64,000 bases of DNA, from NCBI GenBank assembly GCA_036924285.1, contig JAYKYS010000005.1:9362001-9426000 (forward strand). The letters are read 5' to 3'. Under the pieces are notes generated by a model, which was given only the letters and a program-made list of their open reading frames with translations, made no database searches and was not told the DNA's origin. A program made the position numbers and the translations under genes. This DNA comes from Asterella californica (taxonomy: Eukaryota > Streptophyta > Marchantiopsida > Marchantiales > Aytoniaceae). This document shows positions 12,801 through 24,222 of this stretch, one piece after another (the stretch's first letter is position 1; every line of letters starts with the position of its first letter).

Positions 12801-14564
12801 GTACATATCCAGGAAATGAAAAATTTTAGTGGAAAAGAATATAACCTGAGGACAGAGTGTTGGAAATGTGTAGAAAGCAGCACATTTCCTTAACAAACAG
12901 GGCCCTCAAGTAAGACGAACAAGACACATGACCTATACCAGATGGAGTGCAAGCTGTTACGATGCCTAATGCGTCAGCAAAAGCCGAGGTCTAGAACCAC
13001 GCTAGCATGTACGACGGCCTATGCGTATAGCAGCAGATGCAAGAATGCAATACATACACTCTAAGGTAACCCATGTAAACTGAACCCATTGAAGTACATA
13101 GCCAGGAGAATGAACCAATTAATAGGCTAGATATGTATCACCTAGCATACCAGGTATGACAAGTTAGCTTTTACTTAGACTGAAAGGTACCGAATGAATA
13201 TGTAACAAAATGAATGAAGCAAGAGCTTTAATAATGTCCTGACCTAAATAATAATGATAATAACAATAAAAATAATGACAATAATGTCTTGACCTCGATT
13301 GCGTAGGATAAAGGATTAATACATATCTAGGTAAAATATGAGTGTGTATATCTCCGCACGAATATACCAAATGCACTCACATATAAGATGTGCGGGAGCA
13401 GGCGAAGTCAAATACCTTGTAAGGAAGACCCAATACGAATGATCCACAGATCGCGGCAGTTTGTAGTAGACCACTTAGCATGACAAATCGGGTACTATCG
13501 CTTAGAGAACCAGAGAGGAAGGCACCCACAGCTCCTGCTCCTCCCATTAAGGCCACTGTCACGAGAGCGTAGTTCCAAGGAGGTGCAATCGATATGTACT
13601 GTCCAAATGACAAAAAGATGACGCGAATTTCCAGGCAGATGATAATGACCACAGCGGCAATTCCACCATTGACAAGCCTGACCTGATGAAGATCGCGTGG
13701 ATCCTTTGCCAGCCACCACAAGGATCCTCGACTTGAAGCAAACATCAAGAAAAGAAGAGGTACAAAGAAGAGGAGTAACATGTCACACACCGAATATATG
13801 GAAGAGAACATTTTGGAATGGTGAGATCCCATGTAAAAGAAGAGAGGAAGGAACACAAGCGTAAGCGTGTGAAAAGCTGACTCCAAAGGGCCAGCTATTA
13901 GAGCTTCCTCTGATATTTGGCCGCCATAATTTCTTTCAGTCTTTAGCATGAAAGAAGAGGGGTGAGGTATGGTGAACAGCCAGTACATTTCGAAAAGTAT
14001 CAACATGAGATAGTATGGAGCATTGACCATCCCAACTGCCGAAACAACACCCCAGGTTTGAATTGTTGACGCAGTGAAAGGAATGCAGGCGAAAAGCAAG
14101 CGCTCTAAAGCTAAAACCACCGATGGATTTTCGAGCTGAAACCAGCGAAATTGCAAAGACGCCCATACTCCAACTAGGAATATCAGATAGAAAGAAACAA
14201 GAAGCGTCAGAATGTACATGACACTGGACACAGAGGCTGCTGAACTGAAACTAGCACCAGTTAGAACCAACGCCAACATAGTGGCGAGGAGTGTCCCCCA
14301 TATCCCAAAAAATGCCCCTTGCCTCAGCTGCAGTGAATCCAGAATATAAGATATCATCAGCCCGAGGGTGAGCACACCAAGAATCGGCTTGCCACCAACT
14401 CCCAGAAGAAGAATTACGGACGGTGCGAGACCTATCGCCACTCTCGCATTGTACTGAAAAGAATTGGGAGTAAACCGCGGCTCCCCTGATCGCCGTCGAC
14501 TAGCTGCAGCGTTCATGCTTTCAAACCCGGGGGGTGTCATGCCCGGCATCCCCCGGTACGCCAT
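9844..14564 (-). CDS. NEF1: NO EXINE FORMATION 1 (NEF1)-like polytopic membrane protein
   Basis: Spliced minus-strand gene with exons 14564-13416, 12229-11655, 11473-11254 and 11145-9844. The introns are 1186, 181 and 108 bp, all GT-AG (GTATTT..GCAG, GTATGT..CCAG, GTAAAC..CCAG). The exons join in frame into 1082 codons including the stop, about the length I recall for plant NEF1 (roughly 1100 residues). Family landmarks I recognise: TLGLMISYILDSL near residue 70, YYYGLEDDVVYPSY, KMKPWQG-like RMKPWQG, GRPPSDGLLLG, NPTWPSWLL, FTHLPSAS, EGGRTSLLGLYAAIF, ILLLNQDANLL and FGDRQRYFP. Many hydrophobic segments indicate a multi-pass membrane protein. The ATG has G at -3 and +4. In Arabidopsis NEF1 is needed for pollen exine and primexine formation and for plastid integrity; its biochemical activity is not established. 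In a non-seed streptophyte a spore-wall role is inference. The 108-bp intron 3 is a multiple of three and has no stop, so retaining it would add 36 residues in frame. Confidence 0.93.
12230..13415 (-). other. intron 1 of the NEF1 homologue
   Basis: This is 1186 bp between perfectly joining exons. It holds an AT-rich simple-sequence tract (13246-13290, ATAATG/ACAATA words). A near-repeat of an ATACACT-AAGGTAACCCATG block occurs at about 12759 and 13056, indicating an internal duplication. No further exon is needed to complete the protein. Confidence 0.8.
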
Positions 14565-15300
14565 CTCTGCTCTTCCGCTGTTTACTTATCCTCTCTGTGC
14601 CTTCTCTTCGGCTGATTACACTCTGATTCAACCCTATCCTCGTTTGACTCACTCCATAAGAAAAAGATCGGTGCTTCCTGAGCATATATACTCTTCTTAT
14701 TCAACCTATCACCGCGAGCGCCTCAGGGCAGCAAAAATGCGCTGGGAGAACGCGACTCCTGCAAAGCGAGACATCACCACTGAAAAACCATGAATCTGAT
14801 AGCAACGAAAGAAGACCAACACAAATTCCACACACGGAAACAAAGCGGAATTTGTACAGTGATCGGCGATCTATCATTCATACACTGGCGCTCGAATCGG
14901 ATGAATTGAATGGAAAGATCCAGCATAATCGCCGGTGGTTCGAGCAGTCCTCCATTGAGCCCCGAACCCAAGCTCCAACTCAAGACTAAGCTTGGCCCAG
15001 CGCTGGAGCCTCGGGGGACGCTGACTGCCCTGCCGGCCATTTTCCCTTCGATCCCAGTCCCGGGGGCTCCGTCTTGCTCCTGACGAGCCTCCGTTCGACT
15101 CAGTTCTACGGTATCGACACAACGACGGTACATCGCGGTCGCGACGCTGAATATCCGATCTCCGGACTTCCACCAGTTGGTCTCTGTCTAACAACTGCGT
15201 CGAGTTTATTCACTCGTTCCCTTCGTCGTGACTCGTGGGCGTACTTTTGTCCTCTTGTTTCTATAAACATCGACTTACTTATGTGTATTGTAACTTAATT
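14565..15300 (-). promoter_or_regulatory. 5' flank, probable 5' UTR and promoter region of the NEF1 homologue
   Basis: This is the sequence directly upstream of the NEF1 ATG, more GC-rich (especially 14930-15190) than the flanking DNA. It carries overlapping ORFs on both strands that show no motifs. A promoter or 5' UTR role is inferred from position only. No TATA box or start site could be fixed. Confidence 0.4.
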
Positions 15301-16705
15301 TTACGGTATCATGAGTTTAGAGATGAGTTTTCCGAAGTTCAATCCAGTGATTTGCATAATTTAGTTAGAGCCCGACCGCACTGCACTTTACGAAGGGGTT
15401 CTCCCGCTTACTCGGTAAATCTCCGAGCCTCCACTATTCTGGTAAATATCCTTCCCCATGCCCTTGTAACTTCAATTTCCTTTTTTCTTATCGAAAAACG
15501 TGTAAATTGTGAAAAATAAAATCAATTTAATTATTGTATGGTAATCTGTCTCGGAGTTGCGAGCAGATCCAGATGTTTATATCCAGCTTATAGGTTTTCT
15601 TCTAAAGATCCCGCATCCACTATACATGTAATATATAATACAGATATGCGTTTGCGCATAGTTTACCATGGATATTTCAGATTTTCAAAATCTTAAAAAT
15701 CAGTAACTTTTTTTCACCGTCAGATTAACAATCATCGTATATAAGTCATTGTATAGAATTCTTTGTATAAGAACAAGATGGAAGTGGTTTATCTTTGTAC
15801 GCGATCATTTTGATGAATGCGACGGTTCTTCATGTTTCAAAGTATCAAAAAATCGACCCAAGTGGAAAACGATGGGAGGGATGAAGAGTAGAGACATCGG
15901 GATAGAGACATAACGCACCTTACAATCAAGGTTCCTTGGACTCACGAACAAAGAGCAATGGTGGAAGGATTTGCCGCTAGGACAAACGAAATAGAGCAAA
16001 GCGTCTGTACCGTTTCGTCATAACTTCGTCTAGTGCAGAGATTTCTCATGGATGCAATTTTACCTCTGGGACTCAATATAACTCGGGATCGTTGTGAGAT
16101 GCATTCGCATTGAACAGCTTATAATTAATTAATCCTCGTGATCTTTCGGTTTGTTGTAATTTCTTTTCCTGCAGAGCGCATTGGTCCCTGGTATGTGCAA
16201 TCTGTCCTTAGTTGTTGTTGTGAATTTGACTGTTTTTGTATAGTGGACGGTGACTTTGATCTTTTGACAGACTTCTCTCAATAGCTGTTTGAGGAGAAGT
16301 AATAGTTGGTGCGTATGTTGGTTACATAATGGACTCATGCACCTCCACTACGTAGCAGCGAAGGTAGAAAATGACGGCTGCCTATTTGAAACCACAAACG
16401 TGTTGAAAGCAATATTTTCAAAAACCTTTTGTCGCATGTACTTTAAAGCTAGTTAAATCTTACACGATGAAATAGAAAAATGATAAGTTCTCCTCTGCTA
16501 AGTTACTAGAACCTAGAACAACATCCGCGCTCTGTACGTAAACCAAGAGCAAGAACACTATTGTACATATTATAATTTATAATAGAACCTCTAGTGTTGG
16601 CTGTAGTTCGAAGTAGGAAAACGAGGAAAACTAGAAAACCATAGACAATGGCAGGAAAATGGTAATGTTGTTTCTTTTGCTATGTAGGTTTATTGTAACT
16701 GAAAC
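15301..16705. other. intergenic, no gene recognised
   Basis: AT-rich with short ORFs lacking motifs. An inverted repeat around 16674-16720 pairs GCTATGTAGGTTTATTGTA with a diverged AACCTACAATAACATAGC. Nothing else was recognised. Confidence 0.5.
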
Positions 16706-16806
16706 CTACAATAACATAGCGCTCATTAAGCAAACCGAGAAGAAAAAAAGTAGTCTACATATTACAGTGTACACTGATAACAGTGCAGTGAACATGAAAC
16801 GGTGAA

Positions 16807-17393
16807 ACACTGCCCTTCTTCTTATACGCCCGCTCTCAGTAGGCTCTTCTTCTTTTGCAGCTGAAGAGAAGCAAGCAAAGTATCTTTCATGGATTGCTGG
16901 ACGGATCTGTCTCGAAATAAAGCACTGCAAAAGAGAATGTACTCAGGAAAAGCTTGGACGGATTTGAATAGAGGACAGTCGTCCATCGTTGGAGATGGCA
17001 GATCGAGAAAACACTCCTCTTCTTCAGGAGTCAGAGTGGTGAAATAGCACATGTGGTCTTCGCGCTTCGAGAAGAATATTGTATCAATACTGTCATAGTT
17101 ACGGTCTACGGATGTACAATAGATTTCCAAAGAGTCTCACTCCTCGCTCGCTGTATACCATTACCCATTAACCACTTGTAGGATGGAGCATACTTCTCAA
17201 AGCGAACTATAGATCGCAGACAAGTGCGGAGGGTACTACCGAGAGAATGCATGTATTTATACTTGTTGAACTGCAAAGCACGTTGCAGTATATTGTTAGA
17301 ATTGAGTTCTATCTTGTTTTTCGTGTCTACGGCTCCCCAAAGTGTGAACAGCTCATCTCCATCTATAAGCATAGCATCACTAATATTTTTCAT
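16807..17393 (-). pseudogene. possible minus-strand gene fragment of unknown identity
   Basis: Two overlapping minus-strand ORFs lie in different frames, 17106-17393 and 16822-17130. Together they read as one protein-like stretch of about 190 residues with charged, non-repetitive composition (for example TPEEEECFLDLPSP). The frame change near 17110-17150 could be an unseen splice or a frameshift. I recognise no family. It may be chance. Confidence 0.25.
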
Positions 17394-17556
17394 ACAACAT
17401 CAGTGATGTACCTCAGATTTATTTTCCATACAGTAGCCAATCATACGTACAAAGGTATGAAGGCCTCTTTTATTTAGCTTCTTTACGCACACTTCACCTC
17501 CCAGTGGTCTAGTACTATCTTTCCAACCCATGATGGTCAATAGTCTGTTCTTGACA

Positions 17557-18917
17557 TCAAATGGGCTGCTGGCCTGCAAACATAAAACTCCTTGAACGTG
17601 CAGATGTAATAAAGCCTCCCTCTTTCCACCGAGATGATTCTACTATCACACTCTTGCTGTAGAAAAGCACACAAGGACCCCAACAAGAGAGGTCGAGATC
17701 TCTACCAGTCTGATCAATTATCACGGAGACTTCAAGACTCTTCAGGGAGGTCATTTTTCTCGACCGAGGAACAGAGAGATTGCTCGCACGCTTCACAAGA
17801 GCAGCTTGTCGCATCTGCATCAGAAGGAAAAGGGAAATGCTGACAACATATCCTATAAACTCTAGTGTTGACAACCTTGCGCATGCAACTTAATAATTTC
17901 TGTCTGTACAGAGGAAACTATTGGTTTGAGAAGGTTGTCGTCATACTCGTGTCGCAAAAAAATTGGATAACAGAAGAAAGTAGACCTGCTGTCCTTTATG
18001 ATGAGCCAGAAATGATCAGATTTGATATATAAAAAAGGTCTGATCATGCACTAGAAGCACTCTGTCGTCTCGGAGAAAGCATACGCCAGTTTAACATAAT
18101 CCAAGCTAGGAAGAAGAAATTCTGGAGGTTCTAAATAGAAACAAAAATCTATATAGACATAGCTTCTGGTGAGATACAGCTCTATTTCTGAGAAGGAAAG
18201 ATAGCCGGAAGGTAGCAAGGGGTAGGAGGGAGAAGTGGTTGGAGCAGCAAACTGAAGCAGCTGACACTTGTAGCCTTCAATTTTGTGGAGGCAAAATGGT
18301 TGAAGAGACTCCAACAATGGAGGTAGTAGCAATGGAGACAGTGAGACAATAGAAGAGGAGAGAAGAGAGGACTGCGATGGAGGACTAGAAGGTACAACCA
18401 AAGGACTATGTGGAGGAGAAGGTGACAGTTGAAATCTCACAGATTTCTCATCATCAGACATAGTAACAACAGCAACACGAACCACTAGACATTGTCGTGT
18501 GGTAGAGAAGTACCTGAAATGTTCGAGGCAGACGTGAAGTGATGGCATGAAAAAGACACTACCATGCAGCGAAGAAGAGAAGGCGTCGACATGTGGTTGT
18601 AGTAGGTGTGGAAGCAGAGCCCTCCATACCTCTTCATGCAGCCAGCAGAAGCGAAACGCACGAGACAGTCCTAGTTCCAAAAACACGATCCGTACAAGAA
18701 TGAGGAGTCCAGAGCACTGACCCGTCAGGATCCTGCAAAAGACGAGAAATTCAAAAGACAGCATACAGCGAAAAAGAAAAACAAGCGATCGAAGATAGAT
18801 GTAGTCCCGATCATCAACATTTATCAGCGGTAAGAGAAAACAAAAGACAAAGAACAAAGAACAAGGACGAGATCCGACCAGCGGCCCGTCTCTATCCTGG
18901 ATGCTGCATGACAACAA
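17557..18917 (-). other. minus-strand ORF cluster of unknown identity
   Basis: The ORF at 18051-18917 contains an internal ATG (about residue 152) followed by a low-complexity Ser/Pro/Leu stretch (SPSPPHSPLVVPSSPPSQ), and its amino half is hydrophobic. The ORFs 17862-18047 and 17557-17874 follow in other frames, the latter starting with a short hydrophobic segment (MSTLEFIGYVVSISLFLLM). They could be exons of one gene or chance ORFs. No conserved motif was recognised. Confidence 0.25.
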
Positions 18918-20039
18918 ACACCATCATGGTCATGCGCCTCAAGTTACTCCTTTTGCGGCTGTTTTCTTAAAATACAGCAAGAGGATTTGGACATACGGAC
19001 ACGGTCCGACCAGTCAGCTTTGTCATTAATAGACAGATCACGTGAGGGGTGGGGGAAGCGGAACCCATGACTAGAGGGCAAAAATTGTCGTTCGATAAAT
19101 TTCAATAACTGCGGGCATTCGGAACCATTCCTCCATTTGAAGGCAGTAAAACAAATAATAATGAAACTTGATCTCTCCATTGTTGAGGTGTTATTTTAGT
19201 CTCCCATGCCATCCAGAGTTTGGGAGTCCGTGTTACAGCATATAACCTGCTAGGAGTGGCAAGACTACGGATCAACGCAAGTGAACTGTGCGACGACACT
19301 TCATAAAGAACCACCCTATCTTTTTGGGGCCCCGTCGGAGAGAGGCATCTCCTTATAGTCTCGTGCCCTTCAGGTCCTTCTTTCGTAAAGAAGTCTCCTG
19401 TCTGAAAGTGCGCATAGACCCAGAGAACACTGTTTTAATAAAATGGAGCAAAGAGAATACTTAGTGCCTGAGTACGAAGCCAATGTAAGGGAAGCTCCTT
19501 ATTTCGTTTTTGATTTGCTCGGTGTCCACTTTTCACTAATGTAATAAATAGTTGCGGACTCCGGCTTGAAAAATCTAACGGGCAAATTATTCATAAAAAG
19601 GTATAATGCTTGGAAGGACGCACCTGTATTATCTTGTCCCTAGGGTTCGCTATGGTTAGGGGGCGCTTTTCAGCTCTACCCGGCTTCGGTTCTTCTGACG
19701 CTCTTCTGTCATCATTTTCGTCTTTTGGCCAGATACTTTGAAAAGGTCGCTTCAGGAAACATGGCTATGGAAAATCCGCCCTCTGTGTTGTATTGCGTTC
19801 GATCTGTAAGGTTATATACATCTATGTATCCTGCGTTAAGCCTTTTCCGTAGTGTAGTCTTCGCCCCCCCGGGGAGCCCTTTCTATTTTTGACCGGGCTT
19901 AGGTATAAGTACTCTTCGGGCAGGTCACACAGCCTGTGCCAAAGTTGGTCAAAAACTGGCGGGGGAGTTCTTCCGAAGCGAGGACTGTAAAGAGAAGCAA
20001 TCCGCGAGCAGCAGCAGCATAGAAGAGGCATCCAAAGAG
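18918..20039. other. intergenic, no gene recognised
   Basis: Short ORFs in several frames have no motif or splice pattern I can defend. GC content is moderate, with a C-run at 19864-19870. Confidence 0.4.
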
Positions 20040-20660
20040 CGATGAGGACGGCAAACGACAAGCATGATGAGCTGAAGACGAGTAAAGGAAAACCTCTGAA
20101 AACGTCAAGACACGAGAACTCCGCTTCGCTGCAATGGCGTGAAAGAGTACAACATGAAGAAGCCGGCTCCGCTACAACGAGGGTAGATGATGTACAAGCC
20201 CACTCTGCTAGCGAGGGCAGACCAGGAAACAGCAATGGCTAAGAGAAGAGGATGACCAGACGAGTAACAAGCCCGCTCCGCTGCAGTGAGGACAGACGAA
20301 GAATTCCTGAGGTAGAGTGAGCGAGCAGCGACCAAGCAGCAAGGAGGAGGGGTAGAATATCGACTGAGCAGCGAGGACGGATGATGTACAGCGAGGGCAG
20401 ACCCGACAAGAGCAATGGCGAAGAGAAGAGGAGGAGCAGCAACGGCAGACGAGTAACAAGCCCGCGCTGCTGCAGCGAGGACAGACGAACAATTCCTAAG
20501 GTAGATTGACCGAGCAGCGAGCAAGCAGCAAGGAGGAGAGGTATGATAGCGAGTGAGCAGCGAGGGCAGACGATAAAGAATAAAGAAGTAGGGAGGAAAG
20601 GTAGGATAGCGAGTGAGCAGCGAGGATATACGATAAAGAATCTCCGAGCAGCGAGCAACC
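20040..20660. repeat. GC-rich degenerate tandem repeat (GAGCAGCGAG words)
   Basis: Two longer units of about 185 bp begin ACGAGTAACAAGCCCGC (about 20263 and 20451) and share CAGACGAA-AATTCCT-AGGTAGA. They are followed by shorter units of about 60 bp at about 20541 and 20600 (TAGCGAGTGAGCAGCGAGG, then ACGATAAAGAAT). Long ORFs on both strands here are by-products of the repeat and are not called genes. Confidence 0.75.
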
Positions 20661-21293
20661 AGCAAGAAGAAGACGTAGGATTAGAGACAACGGCAACAAC
20701 TAAGAAAAATACTGAGACGGCGAGCAGAGCGGTGATAAATGAACAGCTTGAAGCCCGTGGCGGTAAAATTAAAGAAAAGGTCTCTCGTCCCCGAGAAAAA
20801 AGACATCCCAGATGATGCGAGAAATACAACGAGAGAGGAAAAATTGATTCTGTATGATATCAAGAATATTATAACCCTTACAATAAAAGCAGTCGCCATT
20901 AAGATAAACCAATAAGTTGTCAAGAAGTACATCCCTCCGGCGTTCCGTCGTTTGGGATGCTTATTTGAACCGCTATCGCACTATCCTTGTCGGGGTGTTC
21001 ATATTTTTTGACATTGGGGTTCAACCAAGAACGATTATAAGAAGATTCACCGCATTGTCCGAACTGGTTTCATCACTCCTTTTGATCTACTTCTTTAGTA
21101 AATAAAATATATTATTTACTTCGGTTTTTCGGCTATTCTTTTTTCGTCCGAAGTCAAACGTTCGTGTGAAAGAAGGGAAGATGTCTGCATAAGCGTAGAG
21201 TTGGAGTTTCTTGAATAGAATTTTTCTCCTTCAAACTCATTGTCCCGGTTCGATTGATCATCTTGAGCTATCTTCGTTCTCTTTTTCATTCCT
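20661..21293. other. intergenic, no gene recognised
   Basis: This is a transition from the GC-rich repeat to AT-rich DNA. It has short ORFs without motifs. Confidence 0.4.
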
Positions 21294-21390
21294 GGCATAT
21301 TTCACATCTTCCATCTTGGAATAGAGGGGATTAGGTAGTTTAATTTATCTCTGAACTCTTTCTGCAGAAAGGGTTAGGTGATAAATTAAA
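21294..21390. repeat. double-hairpin repeat, diverged copy 3
   Basis: The second hairpin is clear: TAATTTATCTCTGAAC (from 21341) pairs imperfectly with GTTAGGTGATAAATTA (to 21388). The first hairpin (GGCATATTTC side) is weak. Confidence 0.6.
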
Positions 21391-21848
21391 TCTATAATAG
21401 TGAATTTTCTCATATTAGATACATGTGATAAATTTTATGTCTCTTTGAATGTGGATTCAATTGCATTATGTATAAGGGTTTTAATCATTTTTATATCTGT
21501 TAATATTGTAATTATAATATGATTTTCTTGTAAAGTTGATTTGTGCTTGTAATTTAATATTTATAAACTAGTCACTAACAACTCATGGAAATGAATTAAT
21601 TTAAGTTTGATCATTTAGACTAATTCATAACTAAAACAACTCACTGGTCCAATTACACCCCATATTTCTTTCTTGTTTACCAATCTTGTCTTTTTCTTTC
21701 TTTTTTACATTTTTGTTGTATATATTCAACGCGGTCTCTTGGACTCACGAGTGACTGCATTGGAGATATTTTGTGTTAGGTAATTTTTCTTATCGGAAAG
21801 TGTCATCAAACGATAAAAGACTTAAAACCAAGCTATCACGCTTCACAT

Positions 21849-22446
21849 GCATGCATATTCACCCTCTTCCAAGTTCAGAAGAGAAGGAATATGCATGGTC
21901 TTTAATTTATGTCTTAACTCTTTTTCTTGGAAAAATTAAGCTATAAATTAAGACTGGGAAATTGAAAATATTCTAATTGTGGAAAGCACAAGTCTCTAGA
22001 CTGCTTATGGGTTTTTTGTACTTGCAGTGACAACGTGTTATCAAGTTAACCAAGTGGTTTTTAATTTTAGCAATTCAAATTTAATCAAGTAAGTTTGGAG
22101 ACTTTATCACTTGTCTCATTCATGTATTTTCAAACCCAGTTGAGCACCTGTTTTCCTCGTAAGTCTGCACTTTATTCCATATTGTTAATGTGTTTTTCAT
22201 TAAACTTACTTTTTTCAATGCAGTTTTCACCCAATTGCTCATGATAATTTTATTACTTTTTAAAATATTTATTTTCTTCTTCTCCTTGGCTAGAAGTGCA
22301 CTTTGCATACATATTGGCTATTGCTGGAAGAGACAATCATGGAGGAGGAAAGGTCTACATCTGCGTTGAATCGTTGATTGTCCAAAATCTAGAATAAAAA
22401 TAAGCAACCATATACAATCATGTTGTAATCTGTTCAATATTGGGAA
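21849..22446. repeat. ~600-bp tandem unit headed by double-hairpin copy 4
   Basis: It starts with a perfect inverted repeat, ATGCATATTC (21851-21860) against GAATATGCAT (21887-21896). An imperfect 15-bp pair follows, TAATTTATGTCTTAA against TTAAGCTATAAATTA. The remainder matches the next unit in order: GCTTATGGGTTTT, TTTTTAATTTTAG, CTGCACTTTAT, CATGATAATTTT and GCTAGAAGT. Confidence 0.8.
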
Positions 22447-22980
22447 GCATGCATATTATTCACACTCTTCAAGGTTTGGAAGAGGAGATATGCACGACCT
22501 TTAATTTATGCACTGATTTTTTTCTTGGAAAGGTTAGGTTATAAATAAAATAGTTAAATTGAAGTTAAATTGAATAGTGAAAATTTTACTTGTCCAAGGT
22601 AGAGGTGTTTATACCAAGAAAAGGACGTTAACTTTACAAATTTACGTAACTTGCTTATGGGTTTTGTGACTGAAGCTACCACGTCTAATCAAGTCAGTTA
22701 TAGATTTTTAATTTTAGTAATTTAAATTTAAAAAAATAAATTTAGAAAGCTTTGTCACTCTCTAAAATATGTTTGCAAAGCCATTCCACCATCAGTCTTG
22801 TATTTTCCCATGTAACTCTGCACTTTATCCCATGTTATTTTTCACTGAACTATCTGAAACCAATTTCTAACCAGTTCTTCATGATAATTTTCTAGATTGT
22901 GTAAACTTTTGTCTTCTTGTTCTCCTCAGCTAGAAGTTCATCGAGCATGCATGTTGAGTCTAATTGACTCATTCAAACAA
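22447..22980. repeat. ~535-bp tandem unit headed by double-hairpin copy 5
   Basis: This is a second copy of the preceding unit, with the same hairpin head (GCATGCATATT at 22447, GATATGCAC on the return arm) and the same order of internal words. It is diverged and slightly shorter. Confidence 0.8.
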
Positions 22981-23555
22981 TATCTTCTTTGGATTTTGAA
23001 TAAAATAAATATGGGTTTGGGATATTTATAAGAGCAAATCACAACCTGTCCAATATTATTGCTCATTCAAACAATGTTCTCTTTGACTTTTGAATAAACG
23101 AATAAAGTTTAATATTGACTTGGGATCTATATAAGAGCAAATCACGCTGTATCTGAAAAGTAGTAATTGTGCAAATCTTCTCAAATTTCCATAAAATCAA
23201 AGTACGAAAGCTTTTCAATTATAATTGTCAAATTCATAAGAAGATTCTATATGTTTTCATAAAATCAAAGTAAAAAGAAGTAAAAGAAGTAAAATTAGTA
23301 AAAAGAAGTCAAATCACATCCTTGAGATCTTATCAGAATTTAGCTATGTTGATTGTTTCATATACGTGTGGAATGCATCCATAATAGAAATCATTAGGAT
23401 GAGAATTGTTGGACCATCACAATTCTTCAAAAACCATTATTCAAAATTGAGATCACTATTGTAACTTCATCTTGTATAACTTATAGAATTGTATATTTCT
23501 AGTATCAAACTTTTGTACACATATCACCGTGTATCCGTATTTAAACCGATGAAAG
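22981..23555. other. intergenic, with a short internal duplication
   Basis: A motif around CTCATTCAAACAAT followed by TGGATTTTGAATAA-like sequence occurs at 22968 and 23062 and is followed in both places by TATAAGAGCAAATCAC. This is a diverged tandem duplication of roughly 90 bp. There are no coding features. Confidence 0.5.
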
Positions 23556-24222
23556 TGTGGTGTCCACAATTTGCAAGATTGGAGATTTTTTCGAAAATGT
23601 TAAGTTAATGACGTGTCTATATAATTGAAGTAACTTTATTACTTAAGATTACACCCTGCTTAGCGAGAAGATGATATTAAGGAGAATTCATGAGAAGAAG
23701 TTGACTTCTTCCGAAGTCGGAAGACGAGCGTCTTCAGGAAGCTATCTTCTGAAGCCGAAAGACAATGACTACAACAACGGGAAGTACCAACCACGCACCG
23801 ACTAGGTAAGGGTTGGTATACCTAACATATATTCATCATCATAGTAGGTAGGTCTAGGGTAGTCGAGCCATTACCTAATCGCGAAGAGAAGACAAGGAAG
23901 CAAAGGCGCATCCGCACCATAGCTCTCTTTGTTGTTTCTTGATTTGGGAATTAGAGAGGACATTGGAAGCGCACAGAAGCAAAATTACAGTGAGCAAGTA
24001 AGAGAGGACATCTTCCAGCAGGAAGCGCACTCAAGGTAGAAGAGTTGTGAATCCCTATAGGACTAGAAGATTAGAAATTGAGGGTCGAGGAAGAAATCGA
24101 GAGTGGAAGCTTCGAATTGCAGCAGATCAAGCTCAATTGTGGAAGCAGTGTTGCAACAATCCGAGGTTGGAGACAAAAGCAAGATAATGACGAAGCGAAG
24201 ACATTGAAGGTCAATCGAGTCC
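23556..24222 (+). repeat. left terminal inverted repeat of the large element
   Basis: It aligns with the reverse complement of 48642-49345 through CCACAATTTGCAAGATTG, GACGTGTCTATATAATTGAA, TTACACCCTGCTTAGCG, GAATTCATGAGAAGAAGT, GTAGGTCTAGG-region words and GACTAGAAGATTAGAAATTG. Scattered substitutions and small indels separate the two arms. Confidence 0.85.

Noticed and set aside
20105..20829. Long minus-strand ORFs rich in Ser/Leu/Cys
   Set aside because: They fall in a degenerate GAGCAGCGAG tandem repeat. Open frames on both strands are a consequence of the repeat.
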